Shown: piece by piece, positions 12,102 to 27,121 of the stretch | Position numbering within the stretch: position 1 is the stretch's first letter | How the letters are laid out: each line of letters begins with the position of its first letter | NCBI RefSeq assembly: GCF_000482805.1 | Contig: NZ_AXWT01000027.1 | Span: forward strand, 1-40,000 | From: Deinococcus murrayi DSM 11303 | Lineage (GTDB): Bacteria > Deinococcota > Deinococci > Deinococcales > Deinococcaceae | Direction of reading: 5' to 3' | Length of the DNA: 40,000 nucleotides | Program-made: the position numbers and the translations under genes | Notes under the pieces: model-generated | Told to the model about the DNA's origin: nothing | Databases searched by the model: none | Seen by the model: the letters and a program-made list of their open reading frames with translations, nothing else

Positions 12102-12935
12102 TCAGCGGCGACCGTTGTTGCGGTCAGTGTCAGTCATCGTATCGCCATCCTGGAGGCGCACTTCACCGGTCTTGTTGACGTCGAGCACCTCGCGGCCCAC
12201 CGTCTCGGTGACGGTCTGGGTGTCGGTCACGGTGCGCTTGCCAATCTCGACCTCTTCGACCACATAGGCCTGCTTTTGCACGTTGGCGCGCTCGGCTTCG
12301 AGGTCCACACGCACGGTCTCGCTGCTGGCCCCCAGCACCGCGCCCTCGACGGGGCGGGCATCGGTCACGGGGTGACGCTCGATGACAACTTCCTCACGCT
12401 GGAGACCCACATTGACCTGCTCCTGGCGGGTCTCAACGTGCTTGCCAATCTCGACGGCCCCGGCCTTGAAGCGCTCTTTGTTGACCACCAGGCGCTCTTC
12501 CAGAAGCTGGAGGCGGTCAGGCGTGCGGTAAGCCCGCTCGCGGTAAGCGGTCTCGTCCACATCGGTGTGGGCGGCTCGCAGCACGCGCTCGTTGGTCTGC
12601 TGGAACTGGGTGTCCGTGTAGGTCTGGTCGTAGCGGTACTCTTCGAGGTCGCGGACCTGGTCCTTGGTCAGGTTGTCAAAGTACACGCCGTTGTCGTCAA
12701 ACCGGGCTTCACCAACGGGCACGACGACTTCCTTGGAGGAGAACCAGCCGCCCACATCGAGAATCAGGTAGCGGATGCGGCCACTCTGGGGGTCAACGAG
12801 CGCGTCGCGGACGGTGCCAATCTTCTCCCCGTTGTACCCGTAAGCGGTGTTGCCGCTGGGGTTGTAGACGTCCGAGTTGTCGTACATGTTGTCGCGGCTG
12901 AGGTCGGACAGGCGCATCAGGTTCATCTGGGTCAT
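12102..12935 (-). CDS. PRC-barrel plus DUF2382 protein
   Basis: The product is 277 residues. Residues about 30-95 form a PRC barrel ([40 protein letters not shown]), a small beta-barrel that binds RNA or proteins in other families. Residues about 145-260 are a DUF2382 region with repeated [24 protein letters not shown] units. This layout is common in Deinococcus and cyanobacteria. The N-terminus is polar with no signal peptide, so the protein is cytoplasmic. The 270-bp gap upstream is long enough to hold its own regulated promoter, but I see no clear operator. Confidence 0.8.
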   Translation of the reverse strand: MTQMNLMRLSDLSRDNMYDNSDVYNPSGNTAYGYNGEKIGTVRDALVDPQSGRIRYLILDVGGWFSSKEVVVPVGEARFDDNGVYFDNLTKDQVRDLEEYRYDQTYTDTQFQQTNERVLRAAHTDVDETAYRERAYRTPDRLQLLEERLVVNKERFKAGAVEIGKHVETRQEQVNVGLQREEVVIERHPVTDARPVEGAVLGASSETVRVDLEAERANVQKQAYVVEEVEIGKRTVTDTQTVTETVGREVLDVNKTGEVRLQDGDTMTDTDRNNGRR

Positions 12936-13206
12936 GGGATTCCTCCGGGGATGAGATGGTGGTGCTTACGGCGTGCAGGCGAAGCGTTCGCCCTTACCCG
13001 TAGCAGTTTCGCCGCCGCCCTCGCCCCCCGGCTGAGGGGCATCTAAAGCCCATCCTGGCCAGACCTTGAGCGGAAGGTCATGTTCGTCACGCTGCGGGTG
13101 TATGCTCGGCGCACCAAGAACCCCCAGCGGCTTGCGGAGGTCGTTCGCCCGCCCGTGCGTGCGCGGTTCCTCGCGGGATTGCGCCCCCCACTGAAGGTCA
13201 GGTGAT

Positions 13207-15237
13207 GTGTCCGTGCAAGACGGCAGACAGGATGTTCCGGTCCGCGTGGTGAGCCTTATCGGTCACAGCGGAGCGGGCAAGACGACGCTCTCTGAGGCCC
13301 TGCTGGTGCGCAGCGGGGCCTTGCCGCGTCCCGGCAGGGTGGAGGACGGCACCACCCAAAGCGACTGCACCGACGCGGAAAAGGCCCACGGCTTTTCCAT
13401 CACGACCGGGGTGCTGCGCCTCACGCACGCGGGCACCGACCTCACCCTGCTGGACACGCCGGGCTACGCCGACTTCGTGCGCGAGATTCGGGGGGCGATT
13501 CGTGCCGCCGATTCCGCCCTCGTCCTTGTCAGCGCCGTGAGCGGGGTGGAGGTCGGCACCGAGCGGGTGTGGGCGACCGCCGACCGTTTCGCCATGCCCC
13601 GCATCGTGTTGGTGTCCAAGATGGACCGCGAGCGGGCCAACTTCTCGGCAGTGCTCGCGGACATCCGCGCCAGCCTGAGGGGGAACGTGGCGGCGGCCTT
13701 TTTGCCGGTGGGCGAGGGACCTGACTTCCGGGGGGTCGCGGACGTGCTGGCGGCGGACCCCACCGACCCCGACCTTCCTGCCGAGGTCCGCAGCGCCCTG
13801 CCCGAAGCCCGCGAGACGCTGACCGAAGCCATCGTGGAGACAGACGACGATCTGATGACCCGCTACCTCGACGGCGAGGAGCTGTCTACCGAGGAACTGC
13901 GCTCGGCCTTCTGGCGGGCCGTGCACGCGGGCACCCTCTTCCCAGTGCTGCCCGTCTCGGCCCTGACGGGGGGCGGGGTGGATGAGCTGCTCGACCTGAT
14001 GGCCCGTGGCCTGCGCAGCGCCCAGGAACGCGGGGTCCTTAGCGGGGTGGACGGCCAGACCCGCGAGCCGACCCCGGACGCGCCCCTGAGCGCCCGCGTG
14101 TGGCGGGTGAGCGTCGACCCCTTTGTGGGTAAGCTGGCGCACATTCGAGTCTGGAGCGGCACCCTGCGGCCCGGCGACCCCCTGCGCAACACCACGCAGG
14201 GGACTGACCTCAAGCCCGCCCACCTCTATGTCATGAGCGGAAGCACCCTGACCGAGGTGCCGGAGCTGCGGGCCGGGATGCTGGGGGTGCTGACCAAGTT
14301 GCCGGAGCTGCACACCGGCGATACCTTGGCCGACCCCGCCCACCCCATCGAATACGACCCGCTGGTGCTGCCCGACCCGGCGCATACGGTCGCCCTCTTT
14401 CCGCGCACCCGGCAGGACGAGGACCGCCTCGGCGCGGCGCTGGCCCGCCTCCTCGACGAGGACCCCACCCTGCGCTTCTCGCGCGAGGCACAGACGGGTG
14501 AGCTGCTGCTTTCCGGCATGGGCGACATGCACACGACGATCGCAGTCGAGCGACTCGCGGCGCTGGGCGTAAACGTGGACACCCGCCTTCCGCAGATTCC
14601 CTACCGGGAGACCATCCGGGCCTCCGCACAGGCGCAGGGCAAGCACAAGAAGCAGTCGGGTGGGCATGGGCAGTACGGTGACTGCCACGTCCGGCTTTCG
14701 CCGGGGCCGGGCTTTTCCTTCCGTTCGGAGGTCGTAGGCGGCGCGATTCCGAGCAAGTACCTTCCCAGCATCGAAAAGGGCGTGCAAGACGCGATGGAAA
14801 AGGGGCCGCTCGCGGGTTACCCCATGCAGGACGTGCACGTCGCGGTCACGGGCGGGTCTTATCACGAGGTGGACTCCAGTGACCTCGCCTTCCGCACCGC
14901 TGGGGCGCTCGCCTTTCGCAACGCGGTCGAGGGAGCGCGGCCCACCCTCCTCGAACCCGTGGTGCTGCTGCGGGTGCGGGCTCCGGCCAGCTTCACCGGC
15001 GACCTCGTGGGCGACCTCCAAACCCGCCGCGCCCGCGTCCAGGGCATGGAGCCGGAGGGGACCGTCATCACGGTCACGGCGGTCGTGCCCCAGGCCGAAC
15101 TCCAGACCTACTCCGCCGACCTGCGCTCTCTGACCGGGGGCCGGGGGGCCTTTAGCGTGAAGCCCCACGGCTACCAGGAGGTGCCCGACCACCTGGCGAA
15201 AAAGATTGTGGAAGCGCGAAAGGCGGCGGCAGGCTAG
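13207..15237 (+). CDS. EF-G-like translational GTPase (paralogue)
   Basis: The product is 676 residues. G1 is [10 protein letters not shown]3 is [10 protein letters not shown], and G4 reads VSKMD where canonical translation GTPases have NKxD, a visible substitution of Asn by Ser. Domain II (about 290-370), domain III (about 390-460), domain IV with the [18 protein letters not shown] signature and a C-terminal domain V are all present, so it has the EF-G shape. Its distance from classical EF-G fits the EF-G2/EF-G-like group, whose role in elongation is unclear. The start is a GTG preceded by AAGG at 9 nt. It is not in a str operon, which supports a paralogue. Confidence 0.85.
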   Translation: MSVQDGRQDVPVRVVSLIGHSGAGKTTLSEALLVRSGALPRPGRVEDGTTQSDCTDAEKAHGFSITTGVLRLTHAGTDLTLLDTPGYADFVREIRGAIRAADSALVLVSAVSGVEVGTERVWATADRFAMPRIVLVSKMDRERANFSAVLADIRASLRGNVAAAFLPVGEGPDFRGVADVLAADPTDPDLPAEVRSALPEARETLTEAIVETDDDLMTRYLDGEELSTEELRSAFWRAVHAGTLFPVLPVSALTGGGVDELLDLMARGLRSAQERGVLSGVDGQTREPTPDAPLSARVWRVSVDPFVGKLAHIRVWSGTLRPGDPLRNTTQGTDLKPAHLYVMSGSTLTEVPELRAGMLGVLTKLPELHTGDTLADPAHPIEYDPLVLPDPAHTVALFPRTRQDEDRLGAALARLLDEDPTLRFSREAQTGELLLSGMGDMHTTIAVERLAALGVNVDTRLPQIPYRETIRASAQAQGKHKKQSGGHGQYGDCHVRLSPGPGFSFRSEVVGGAIPSKYLPSIEKGVQDAMEKGPLAGYPMQDVHVAVTGGSYHEVDSSDLAFRTAGALAFRNAVEGARPTLLEPVVLLRVRAPASFTGDLVGDLQTRRARVQGMEPEGTVITVTAVVPQAELQTYSADLRSLTGGRGAFSVKPHGYQEVPDHLAKKIVEARKAAAG

Positions 15238-15273
15238 GGCAGGGTGAGCGCCGCAGCGCGTACCATTCTCCCC

Positions 15274-16314
<1,041 letters not shown>

Positions 16315-16319
16315 CTCGT

Positions 16320-16403
16320 GGCGGGTGGCGTGTAGAGATTGAGCAGCGGCTCAGGCCTAGGCTTCAGCCTCTACAAGCGACAAGCTGCCTGCCACACGCC
16401 ATA
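16320..16403. repeat. Intergenic inverted repeat, second family
   Basis: The left part holds TGGCGGGTGGCGTGTAGAG and the right part its diverged complement, with CTCTACA followed by GCCACACGCCA. Repeats built on this GTGGCGTGT word are of the small non-coding repeat type reported in Deinococcus genomes. It occupies the whole gap before the CPBP protease gene. Confidence 0.45.
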
Positions 16404-16412
16404 CTGCCCCTC

Positions 16413-17363
<951 letters not shown>

Positions 17364-17365
17364 GC

Positions 17366-17752
17366 ATGCTGAAGCGGCTGCGTCTCTTCGCCCGGCGACT
17401 GAAAGCCGACCTGCTCGCCCTGAGCCTCGCCGCCCGCGACCCCCGTACCCCCTGGCTCGCCCGCGCCGTCGCCCTCCTGGTCCTCGCCTATGCGCTTAGC
17501 CCCATCGACCTGATTCCCGACCCCATCCCGGTGCTGGGGCAGCTTGACGACCTCTTGCTCGTTCCGGCGGGGCTGTGGCTGGCCCTGCGCCTCGTGCCGC
17601 CCGCCGTGTTGGCAGAGGCCCGCGCCGAAGCTGCCCGGCAGCCCCGGCGGCTGGCCCGCTCCCCCTGGGGGCTGGCACTGATGCTGGGGCTGTATGCCCT
17701 CGCCCTGTGGGGGGGGTGGCACCTGCTCCTGCGCGCAGGTGCGGGGGGCTAG
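17366..17752 (+). CDS. DUF1232 (YkvA-type) small membrane protein
   Basis: The 128-residue product starts at the ATG two bases after the upstream stop. The central motif [20 protein letters not shown] and the following [15 protein letters not shown] are the DUF1232 signature, a pair of membrane helices around a conserved PIDLIPD loop. A third helix lies at the C-terminus. The molecular role is unknown. Confidence 0.85.
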   Translation: MLKRLRLFARRLKADLLALSLAARDPRTPWLARAVALLVLAYALSPIDLIPDPIPVLGQLDDLLLVPAGLWLALRLVPPAVLAEARAEAARQPRRLARSPWGLALMLGLYALALWGGWHLLLRAGAGG

Positions 17753-17762
17753 AGTGGCAGAT

Positions 17763-18437
17763 GTGGCTCGCCCGCGACCTGCACCCGGCTCCCCGCCCCC
17801 CACCCCGCCCCTGGCCGCCGAGGTGCTGCGCGGCCCCACCGCTTTTTTTGAGCGGCTGCGCCCGGTGCCGCCCCTGCCCTGGCGGTATGCCCTCCTGCCG
17901 GTGCTCGCGGCGCTGCTCGCGGGGGTGATCTATGCCCTGCTGCTGCGCCCGGTGGTGGGGGCGACAGCCCAGGGCGCGGGGGCGCTCGCCGCCCACGTGG
18001 TAAACGCCTTTGGCACCTTTTTCCTGACGGTGGTGGGCGCGGCGCTCATGGCCGGGCTGGGTCACCTGGGGGCGGGACGAGCGGGCCGCGCTCCGGAAGT
18101 GTACGGGGCCACGTTCGTCGTGCTGCCGCCCCTGTATCTGGCGCTGGCAGCGCTGCTGCTGATGTGGCCGCAGCCGGACTGGCCTGCGGGAGTGCAGGCT
18201 TCCAGCGTTCTGGAGCATCAACAAGCGATGGTGCAGGCGGTCATGCGCTGGCCGCTCGCCCGCGTGACCGTCCTCCTGCTGCTGCTTGCGCCCTTCACCC
18301 AGTTCGTGTTGGCCTACCGGGGCTTTTTCATCCTGACCGCAGACCGCCGCCGGGCGCTCTTCGGCACCCTGCTGCCCCTCTTCCCCGTGCTCGCCGTGAC
18401 GGCGCTGGGGCTGGCACCCCTCTTGGCGGCCTGGTAA
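17763..18437 (+). CDS. YIP1-family integral membrane protein
   Basis: The 224-residue product starts at a GTG that follows TAGAGT by 7 nt (leaderless); the ATG two bases earlier is in another frame. After a Pro-rich cytoplasmic N-terminus there are five hydrophobic helices, with [20 protein letters not shown] just before the first. This order fits bacterial YIP1-like proteins. No catalytic residues are evident. A terminator hairpin follows. Confidence 0.6.
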   Translation: MARPRPAPGSPPPTPPLAAEVLRGPTAFFERLRPVPPLPWRYALLPVLAALLAGVIYALLLRPVVGATAQGAGALAAHVVNAFGTFFLTVVGAALMAGLGHLGAGRAGRAPEVYGATFVVLPPLYLALAALLLMWPQPDWPAGVQASSVLEHQQAMVQAVMRWPLARVTVLLLLLAPFTQFVLAYRGFFILTADRRRALFGTLLPLFPVLAVTALGLAPLLAAW

Positions 18438-18451
18438 TGCAGCCAGCAAAA

Positions 18452-18480
18452 AGGGCCGGAGAGCTTCCGACCCTGCTTTT
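18452..18480 (+). terminator. Intrinsic terminator
   Basis: The stem AGGG/CCCT plus CGGA/TCCG with one internal mismatch has a 5-nt loop and is followed by TGCTTTT. An A-run precedes it, so it could also work leftward for the convergent DUF456 gene. Confidence 0.65.
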
Positions 18481-18495
18481 CCCCGGCGTCCGCGC

Positions 18496-18996
<501 letters not shown>

Positions 18997-19054
18997 ACGC
19001 TGCGGGGATACGCGGGGTGGGGGAGGGGGGTTCCAGGGCGCATACACTGTCCCC

Positions 19055-19645
19055 ATGACCACAACCCAGCCGCCCAAAGACGAGCGCCCCATCTCCTACC
19101 TGCCCGTGCCGGACGCCTCCGGGGTGCCGGAGGGGGTCAGCAAGCTGTGGGCCAAGGCGGAGGCCAACCTGGGCTTCGTGCCCAACGTGTTTCGTGCCCA
19201 GGCGGTCAACGGCGAGCAGTTTCTGGCGTGGTGGAACTATTTCAACCTGCTGCTGAACAAGGAAGGGTACCTCACGAACGCCGAGCGCGAACTCGTTGCC
19301 GTGGTCGTCAGCAGCGTCAACCGCTGCCTGTACTGCGCGGTGTCGCACGGGGCGGCCCTGCGCCACTTTGACGGCGACGCCCAGAAGGCCGACGCGGTGG
19401 CCGTCAACTGGCGGCACGCCCCCCTCAGCGAGCGCGAACGCGCGCTGTGCGAATATGCCGAAAAGCTGACCCTGCGCCCCGCCGAGGTCACCGAAGCCGA
19501 CCTCCAGCCCCTGCGCGGAGCGGGCCTGGACGACCACCAAATCATGGAACTCGTGCAGGTCATCGCCATGTTCAACATGACCAACCGCGTGAGCAGCGCC
19601 CTGGGCTTCCAACCCAACGCCGAGTACTACACCCAGGGCCGCTGA
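19055..19645 (+). CDS. AhpD-like / carboxymuconolactone-decarboxylase-fold peroxidase-related protein
   Basis: The product is 196 residues. The core matches the peroxidase-related CMD family: [18 protein letters not shown] followed by the redox motif CLYCAVSHG (CxxC plus His). [13 protein letters not shown] near the N-terminus is also typical. These proteins reduce peroxides or regenerate peroxiredoxin in the cytoplasm. TACACT ends 6 nt before the ATG (leaderless). It is followed by a small disordered protein gene with a strong Shine-Dalgarno. Confidence 0.85.
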   Translation: MTTTQPPKDERPISYLPVPDASGVPEGVSKLWAKAEANLGFVPNVFRAQAVNGEQFLAWWNYFNLLLNKEGYLTNAERELVAVVVSSVNRCLYCAVSHGAALRHFDGDAQKADAVAVNWRHAPLSERERALCEYAEKLTLRPAEVTEADLQPLRGAGLDDHQIMELVQVIAMFNMTNRVSSALGFQPNAEYYTQGR

Positions 19646-19656
19646 GGAGGTTCGCC

Positions 19657-19821
19657 ATGACGAAGCAAGAAGGTCACGACAAGCCCCAGGAGCAGGAACA
19701 GGAGCACCTCCCCCTCTCTGAGTCCGCTCAGGACAAGCCCCCATCCGCCCCGCAGGACGAGGCCAGCACCCCCGGCAAGCATGGCCGCCCCACCGACGAC
19801 TCCGACCCCGGCCATAGCTGA
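19657..19821 (+). CDS. Small disordered hydrophilic protein
   Basis: This 54-residue product (start [20 protein letters not shown]) is rich in Glu, Gln, Asp, Pro and Lys with no hydrophobic core. It has a clear GAGGAGG Shine-Dalgarno 6 nt before the ATG, and lies 11 nt after the peroxidase-related gene, followed by a terminator. Such charged disordered peptides are common in desiccation-tolerant bacteria, but I do not recognise a family. A strong ribosome site is the main evidence that it is real. Confidence 0.6.
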   Translation: MTKQEGHDKPQEQEQEHLPLSESAQDKPPSAPQDEASTPGKHGRPTDDSDPGHS

Positions 19822-19839
19822 GGCTCGCAGGGAAAAAGA

Positions 19840-19868
19840 AGCCGGGGCACGCGCCCTGGCTCCTTTCC
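19840..19868. terminator. Bidirectional intrinsic terminator
   Basis: A 9-bp stem (AGCCGGGGC with GCCCTGGCT, one G-U) has a 4-nt loop. A T-rich tail follows on the plus strand and an A-rich run (GGAAAAAGA) precedes it, giving a T-tract on the minus strand. It separates convergent genes. Confidence 0.75.
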
Positions 19869-19882
19869 CTGACGGCTGAAAG

Positions 19883-20719
<837 letters not shown>

Positions 20720-20740
20720 GGGTTCTCCTTGGTTTTGAGG

Positions 20741-20777
20741 GCGTTCAGCTGTCAGCGGTCCGCCAGCAGCTGAACGC
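20741..20777. repeat. Perfect hairpin between YciI and hydroxybutyryl-CoA dehydrogenase genes
   Basis: Arms GCGTTCAGCT (20741-20750) and AGCTGAACGC (20768-20777) pair perfectly around a 17-nt loop. There is no T-tract. It may set mRNA levels between the two genes, or be another dispersed repeat. Confidence 0.55.
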
Positions 20778-20784
20778 TGGCCGC

Positions 20785-21102
<318 letters not shown>

Positions 21103-21111
21103 GGGCCTAGC

Positions 21112-22293
<1,182 letters not shown>

Positions 22294-22398
22294 GGGGGGA
22301 GGATAGCGCGGGCAGGCAAACGGGCGTTCGGTTCCCCGCGCCAGGCCACTGGCGACGGGCGGCACCAAGTCGCCCGCCCCCGCATGCTAGCCTCGCCC

Positions 22399-23746
<1,348 letters not shown>

Positions 23747-23748
23747 CA

Positions 23749-23777
23749 TTGACGCCGCTGGGGAGGGTGCCTATACT
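23749..23777 (+). promoter_or_regulatory. Original tRNA-Lys promoter, now facing the element-1 integrase
   Basis: TTGACG (23749-23754), a 17-bp spacer and TATACT (23772-23777) form a strong sigma-70-type promoter right after ffh. It once drove tRNA-Lys. After integration of element 1 it reads through only the tRNA 5' half and then toward the integrase gene. Confidence 0.8.
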
Positions 23778-23814
23778 CAGGCCCGTTGCGCTTCGCAGCT
23801 CCCCCAGCCCCGGC

Positions 23815-23856
<42 letters not shown>

Positions 23857-23857
23857 T

Positions 23858-23894
23858 GTGCGGGCAAAACATCGTCTGAGACGCACTTTTTGCC
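23858..23894 (+). promoter_or_regulatory. Terminator/anti-terminator-like switch before the integrase
   Basis: GTGCG (23858-23862) can pair with CGCAC (23882-23886), which is followed at once by TTTTT, an intrinsic-terminator layout with a weak 5-bp stem. GGCAAAA (23863-23869) can pair with TTTTGCC (23888-23894). The two pairings cross, so they exclude each other. A small hairpin CGTCT/AGACG lies in the loop. This could limit read-through from the tRNA promoter into the integrase. Confidence 0.45.
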
Positions 23895-23962
23895 GTAACG
23901 CCAGCATTTAAAAAATCCTACCGTCTATGTAGTCTGCTGTACTTACCCCCACCGGAGGAAGT

Positions 23963-24835
23963 ATGCAGATTGCTTTTGCTTTGCAGGAGTTCCTAGCGGA
24001 ACACATAGTACGGGGGTCACAGCCCAAAACAGTCCGGTATTACAAGTCAATGCTGGAACTTCTATTGCGCCCTTATTTGCATGAGGATATGGCGCAATTG
24101 AACACATTCACTGTGAACAAGGCAATGCAAGCCGTTGTGGAACGCAACGTTTCCACCGCAACCCTAGCTTCTTACGACAGGGCATTGCGGAGCTTCACAG
24201 CATGGGCCGTAGGGGTTGAACTGCTCAGTAAAGACCCTATGGCGGGCAGGAAACGTCCTAAAGTCCGTACTGAGCCTAAGAAAGTGCTGACAGCACAAGA
24301 AATACAATCTATGTTCGACGTTGTGAAGGCAGACAAGCGTCATAAGGAACGCAACATAGCTATTCTCTGGCTTCTGCTGTCCACCGGAATCCGGGCAGGC
24401 GAACTCTGTAACCTCACCCTGTCGGACATAGATTGGAATAACGGCATTCTCACTGTGAGGGGCAAGACAGGGCATGGAACTGTTCCTGTGGATAGGCGCA
24501 CCCTGCAAGTGTTACGGCGTTACGTCACACATGGGCGTAAGGCGACGATTCCGCATGTGTTTGTGTTTGCGAACAGGCCCCTCACTCAAAACAGCCTGAC
24601 CCATCTTCTTCACAGGACTGGAAAGAAGGCGGGCATTCAAAGGCGGGTCGGCCCTCACCTGTTGCGGCATACGTTCAGCACCAACTTTATGGAGACGAAC
24701 CCGGACCCTTTCGCCCTTAAGCGCATTCTCCGGCACAGCACCCTTTCAACGTCCATGCAGTACGTCCACAACAGTACGGCGTCCATCCGTAACAAGATGG
24801 AAGAATCGTCACTGCTCAGGGGGCTAAGGCTGTAG
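23963..24835 (+). CDS. int: Tyrosine recombinase/integrase of element 1
   Basis: The product is 290 residues. An N-terminal SAM-like core-binding domain (about 1-90) is followed by the catalytic domain with every active-site residue: Arg in LLSTGIRAGELCNL, Lys in VRGKTGHGTVPV, HxxR in PHLLRHTFSTNF, His in ILRHSTLSTSMQ and the nucleophile Tyr in SMQYVHNS. There is no N-terminal arm-binding domain of the lambda type, so it is of the compact XerC/D-like size. GGAGGA lies 3 nt before the ATG. Codon use is far more A/T-rich than in ffh or cas3, showing foreign origin. Confidence 0.93.
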   Translation: MQIAFALQEFLAEHIVRGSQPKTVRYYKSMLELLLRPYLHEDMAQLNTFTVNKAMQAVVERNVSTATLASYDRALRSFTAWAVGVELLSKDPMAGRKRPKVRTEPKKVLTAQEIQSMFDVVKADKRHKERNIAILWLLLSTGIRAGELCNLTLSDIDWNNGILTVRGKTGHGTVPVDRRTLQVLRRYVTHGRKATIPHVFVFANRPLTQNSLTHLLHRTGKKAGIQRRVGPHLLRHTFSTNFMETNPDPFALKRILRHSTLSTSMQYVHNSTASIRNKMEESSLLRGLRL

Positions 24836-24998
24836 ATATTTATTAAATACGGCGGCACCCCCACAGATACCCACAAAATAATTCCGAAGGGCTAGAAACG
24901 GCTTGTATGGGGCAGTGAGGGGCGTTCTCACAGGGCATAGGCGGACGCATTTGCAGGGGGCAGAAAGCATTCACAGCGGCACATGTCCATTGGAGGAC
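24836..24998. other. Non-coding stretch of element 1 downstream of int
   Basis: I see no credible gene here. TCACAGGG at 24928-24935 recurs inside the inverted repeat at 25097-25106 and, inverted, at 25188-25197. GTGAGGGGCG at 24915-24924 recurs at 25050-25059. These are candidate recombinase arm or accessory sites. Confidence 0.4.
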
Positions 24999-25027
24999 TT
25001 GACAAACTGCATAAAACCCTGTATAAT
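24999..25027 (+). promoter_or_regulatory. Perfect consensus sigma-70 promoter without a following ORF
   Basis: TTGACA (24999-25004), a 17-bp spacer and TATAAT (25022-25027) match the consensus at all twelve positions. No convincing coding region follows before the tRNA-Lys gene. In the integrated state it points at tRNA-Lys; in a circularised element it would point through the junction toward int. Confidence 0.8.
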
Positions 25028-25033
25028 GGGATA

Positions 25034-25268
25034 TGTGTCGCCAGAGGGGGTGAGGGGCGGGGCAGTCCATAAACAGAAAGCCGCCTGCTGTGAGTAGGTC
25101 ACAGGGGCGGTATCTGTTTCAGCATTCGATTGTATCTAGTCGGCCATATCTGCCGTTCACAAAAGTAACGGTTAGTTTCAATCGGCACCCTGTGACCTGG
25201 GGGGCAGGCCCGTCACCTGTGGCAATGACAGTCTGCTGTAGGTATCCTGCTCCTGTGGGGGCTACAGC
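25034..25268 (+). ncRNA. Candidate structured RNA of element 1
   Basis: Three perfectly nested inverted repeats follow the consensus promoter: GGTCACAGGG/CCCTGTGACC (25097-25106, 25188-25197), inside it CGATTG/CAATCG (25127-25132, 25179-25184), inside that CCGTT/AACGG (25153-25157, 25167-25171). A separate hairpin GCTGTAG/CTACAGC lies at 25235-25241 and 25262-25268. The start is the expected transcription start and the end is the last hairpin; neither is proven. The outer repeat could instead be paired recombinase-binding sites. Confidence 0.35.
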
Positions 25269-25310
25269 GGTAGGATTCCACTGGGTAGGAGACAGGTAGA
25301 AACGCCGGGC

Positions 25311-25339
25311 TTGACAGGCTTCTCAGGTGCCCATACACT
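25311..25339 (+). promoter_or_regulatory. tRNA-Lys promoter supplied by element 1
   Basis: TTGACA (25311-25316), 17-bp spacer, TACACT (25334-25339); the tRNA begins 13 nt after the -10 box. It differs in sequence from the displaced promoter at 23749-23777 but is as strong, so the element replaces the promoter it disconnects. Confidence 0.85.
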
Positions 25340-25351
25340 GCCCTCCGCTCT

Positions 25352-25486
<135 letters not shown>

Positions 25487-25497
25487 AGGGCGAGGGC

Positions 25498-25521
25498 GTG
25501 GGCCAATCGCGGCCCATTTGC
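25498..25521. repeat. Terminal 24-bp motif, left copy
   Basis: It starts GTGGGCCAATCGCGGCCCAT and matches 37887-37910 at 20 of 24 positions in the same orientation. Each holds an inverted GGGCC/GGCCC pair. A third shorter relative (GTGGGCAAGCGTGGCCCC) lies at 27371-27388. Positions about 110 and 130 bp from the two att cores fit recombinase-arm or excisionase sites. Confidence 0.55.
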
Positions 25522-25661
25522 TTTTTGGGGGGGCATCTTTCCGCCCCCTTCACCCCCCCAGAGGTCCGGCGAAAGGAAAGGGGCACCCGTGCCCTTTCGC
25601 CCCCACTCGCGCCCCACTTTCACGCTGCAAAAACACCTATGCGTCTCTAGGTTCAAAAATG

Positions 25662-25828
25662 GTGGGATAAGTGGGATAAACGGAAAATACGCCGTTACAG
25701 ACGATAAAAAACTTATCCCACCAGGTGGGATAGTTCTTTGAACTACAAAGTGGTTTCGGGGCGCTCCCAGACGGCAAAAACGGGTATGCCCATTTATCCC
25801 ACCAAAAAAGCCCCCCGGTGGGATAAAT
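25662..25828. repeat. Cluster of six GTGGGATAA motifs downstream of integrase
   Basis: Copies lie at 25662-25670 and 25671-25679 (tandem, plus), 25713-25721 (minus) and 25725-25733 (plus, last base G), and 25794-25802 (minus) and 25818-25826 (plus). The middle pair forms a palindrome TATCCCACC-A-GGTGGGATA. The last pair is a perfect 12-bp inverted repeat ATTTATCCCACC/GGTGGGATAAAT with a 13-bp spacer. The same 12-mer recurs at 33183-33194. There is no T-tract, so it is not a normal terminator. Confidence 0.75.
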
Positions 25829-25831
25829 CGC

Positions 25832-27121
25832 CTACCCCCGTTCCGGGCGGCCCGTCCGGGGCGGGGCTGAGGCGTCCGCTGCCTCTGCCTTCGCCGTCTG
25901 GGGGCGCAGGTCTGCCACCCCGTAGGCCAGAGAGCGCAACTTGTCCGGCAGGGCGTGGGCGTAGATGTTCAGCGTTGTGGATACCTGTTTATGCCCCAGC
26001 AGCGCGGCCACGCTCACCGGGTCATGCCCCCGTGAAATGAGGTAGGTCCCCGTGCTGTGCCGCAGGGCGTGGGGGGAGAGCAGCGGCACCCCCGCCCGCT
26101 CGCAGGTCCGGCGCATAACTGCCCGCAACACGTCTTGCCGCATGGGGCGACCGTCTACCGCCGCAAAGAGGGGCGCGTGTGGGGCCGTCCCCGCGCCCCG
26201 GTAGCCGTCTGCCCGCGCTTCGATGCTCACCCTTCGCCGCATGTCTTCCACGATGCCCAGGGCTTCGGGCCACAGGGGGACACGCCGCGCTCCAGACTTC
26301 CCCCCGCCCGTGTAGTACCGCCCCTGAAACTCACTGCGGGTCTTCAAGACTTCCACGAAGTAGCCCCCCGCCGCGTCCGGGTAGGGCTTCACATCCCCCC
26401 AGGTCAGCCCCAGCGCCTCGCCTATCCGCATTCCCGTTAGCGCGAGAAAGGCCAGCGGCAGGGCGTAGCGGTCTTCGAGGGCCACCGCAAGAAAGCGCCC
26501 CAGGTCTTCGGGGGTGAAGTGCTTGACCCGCCCGGCCACAGGTGCGCCCGCTTCCCGTACCGTCTTCGCCGGGGACACGGGCCGGGCGTGCTGTGCCGGG
26601 TTCTCGCGCAAGAGGCCGTCTGCTATGGCCCGCTTGTACGCCCCGGACAGCAGCACGTGTAGCTGCCGCTGCCCGCTGTACCCCAGGGGCACGGGGCGCT
26701 GTTCGTCATGGCGGGGCCGGGGCGTGCTCAGCAGTTCCCAGTAAGCCCGCAGCCGCCGGGGGTCTACCCCCGCCGCTTTCAGGTGCCCCAGGTGCGGCAG
26801 CAGGTGGCGCTCAAACAGGGCCGTGTTATTCCACAGGGTCCGGGGTGCCCAGCTTGCCGCCTTCGCCGCCATGTACTCCCGCACCATCTCGCCCACCGTG
26901 AGGGTCTGCGAAGTGGGCCGCTGCCCCACCTGCGCCTCTTTCTGCGCCGTGATAATCGCTTGCTGCGCTTCGGTGCGGGTCCGCACCGTGCCCCCGCGCC
27001 GCTCGCGTGTCCCGTCCGGATACGTCACCCGCACGCGCCACCGGAAGCGGCCCGAAGGCAACTCTTCAATCGTGCCCGCGTGCCAGCCCCGCCGCCCCTT
27101 CGCCTTCCCCCGCCCCGTCAT
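25832..27121 (-). CDS. int: Tyrosine recombinase/integrase of element 2
   Basis: The product is 429 residues from the ATG at 27121 (MTGRGKAKGRRGWHAGTIEE); the longer upstream frame is unlikely. An N-terminal AP2-like arm-binding domain is visible (SGRFRWRVRVTYPDGTRERR), then a core-binding domain (EMVREYMAAKAASWAPRTLW), then the catalytic domain: Arg in LTGMRIGEALGL, HxxR in SPHALRHSTGTY, GH in ALLGHKQVSTTL and Tyr in NIYAHALP. This is a phage-type integrase, unlike the compact one of element 1. It is transcribed toward its att site, as is usual. Confidence 0.94.
   Translation of the reverse strand: MTGRGKAKGRRGWHAGTIEELPSGRFRWRVRVTYPDGTRERRGGTVRTRTEAQQAIITAQKEAQVGQRPTSQTLTVGEMVREYMAAKAASWAPRTLWNNTALFERHLLPHLGHLKAAGVDPRRLRAYWELLSTPRPRHDEQRPVPLGYSGQRQLHVLLSGAYKRAIADGLLRENPAQHARPVSPAKTVREAGAPVAGRVKHFTPEDLGRFLAVALEDRYALPLAFLALTGMRIGEALGLTWGDVKPYPDAAGGYFVEVLKTRSEFQGRYYTGGGKSGARRVPLWPEALGIVEDMRRRVSIEARADGYRGAGTAPHAPLFAAVDGRPMRQDVLRAVMRRTCERAGVPLLSPHALRHSTGTYLISRGHDPVSVAALLGHKQVSTTLNIYAHALPDKLRSLAYGVADLRPQTAKAEAADASAPPRTGRPERG

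Noticed and set aside
13080..13205. Short Arg-rich ORF (about 41 residues) just before the EF-G-like gene
   Set aside because: No ribosome site and no recognisable pattern; it ends just before the next start but does not overlap it. A leader peptide cannot be excluded.
24903..25097. 64-codon ORF in element 1
   Set aside because: It crosses the consensus promoter, has no ribosome site and shows no protein-like pattern.
25170..25190. Single CRISPR-repeat-like word GTTTCAATCGGCAC near cas3-linked region
   Set aside because: Only one copy, with no spaced repeats anywhere in the window; it is explained by the nested stems of element 1.
25792..25828. 12-bp inverted repeat considered as the integrase terminator
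   Set aside because: There is no T-tract after the stem on the minus strand, and the motif recurs at a distant site, so a binding site is more likely.
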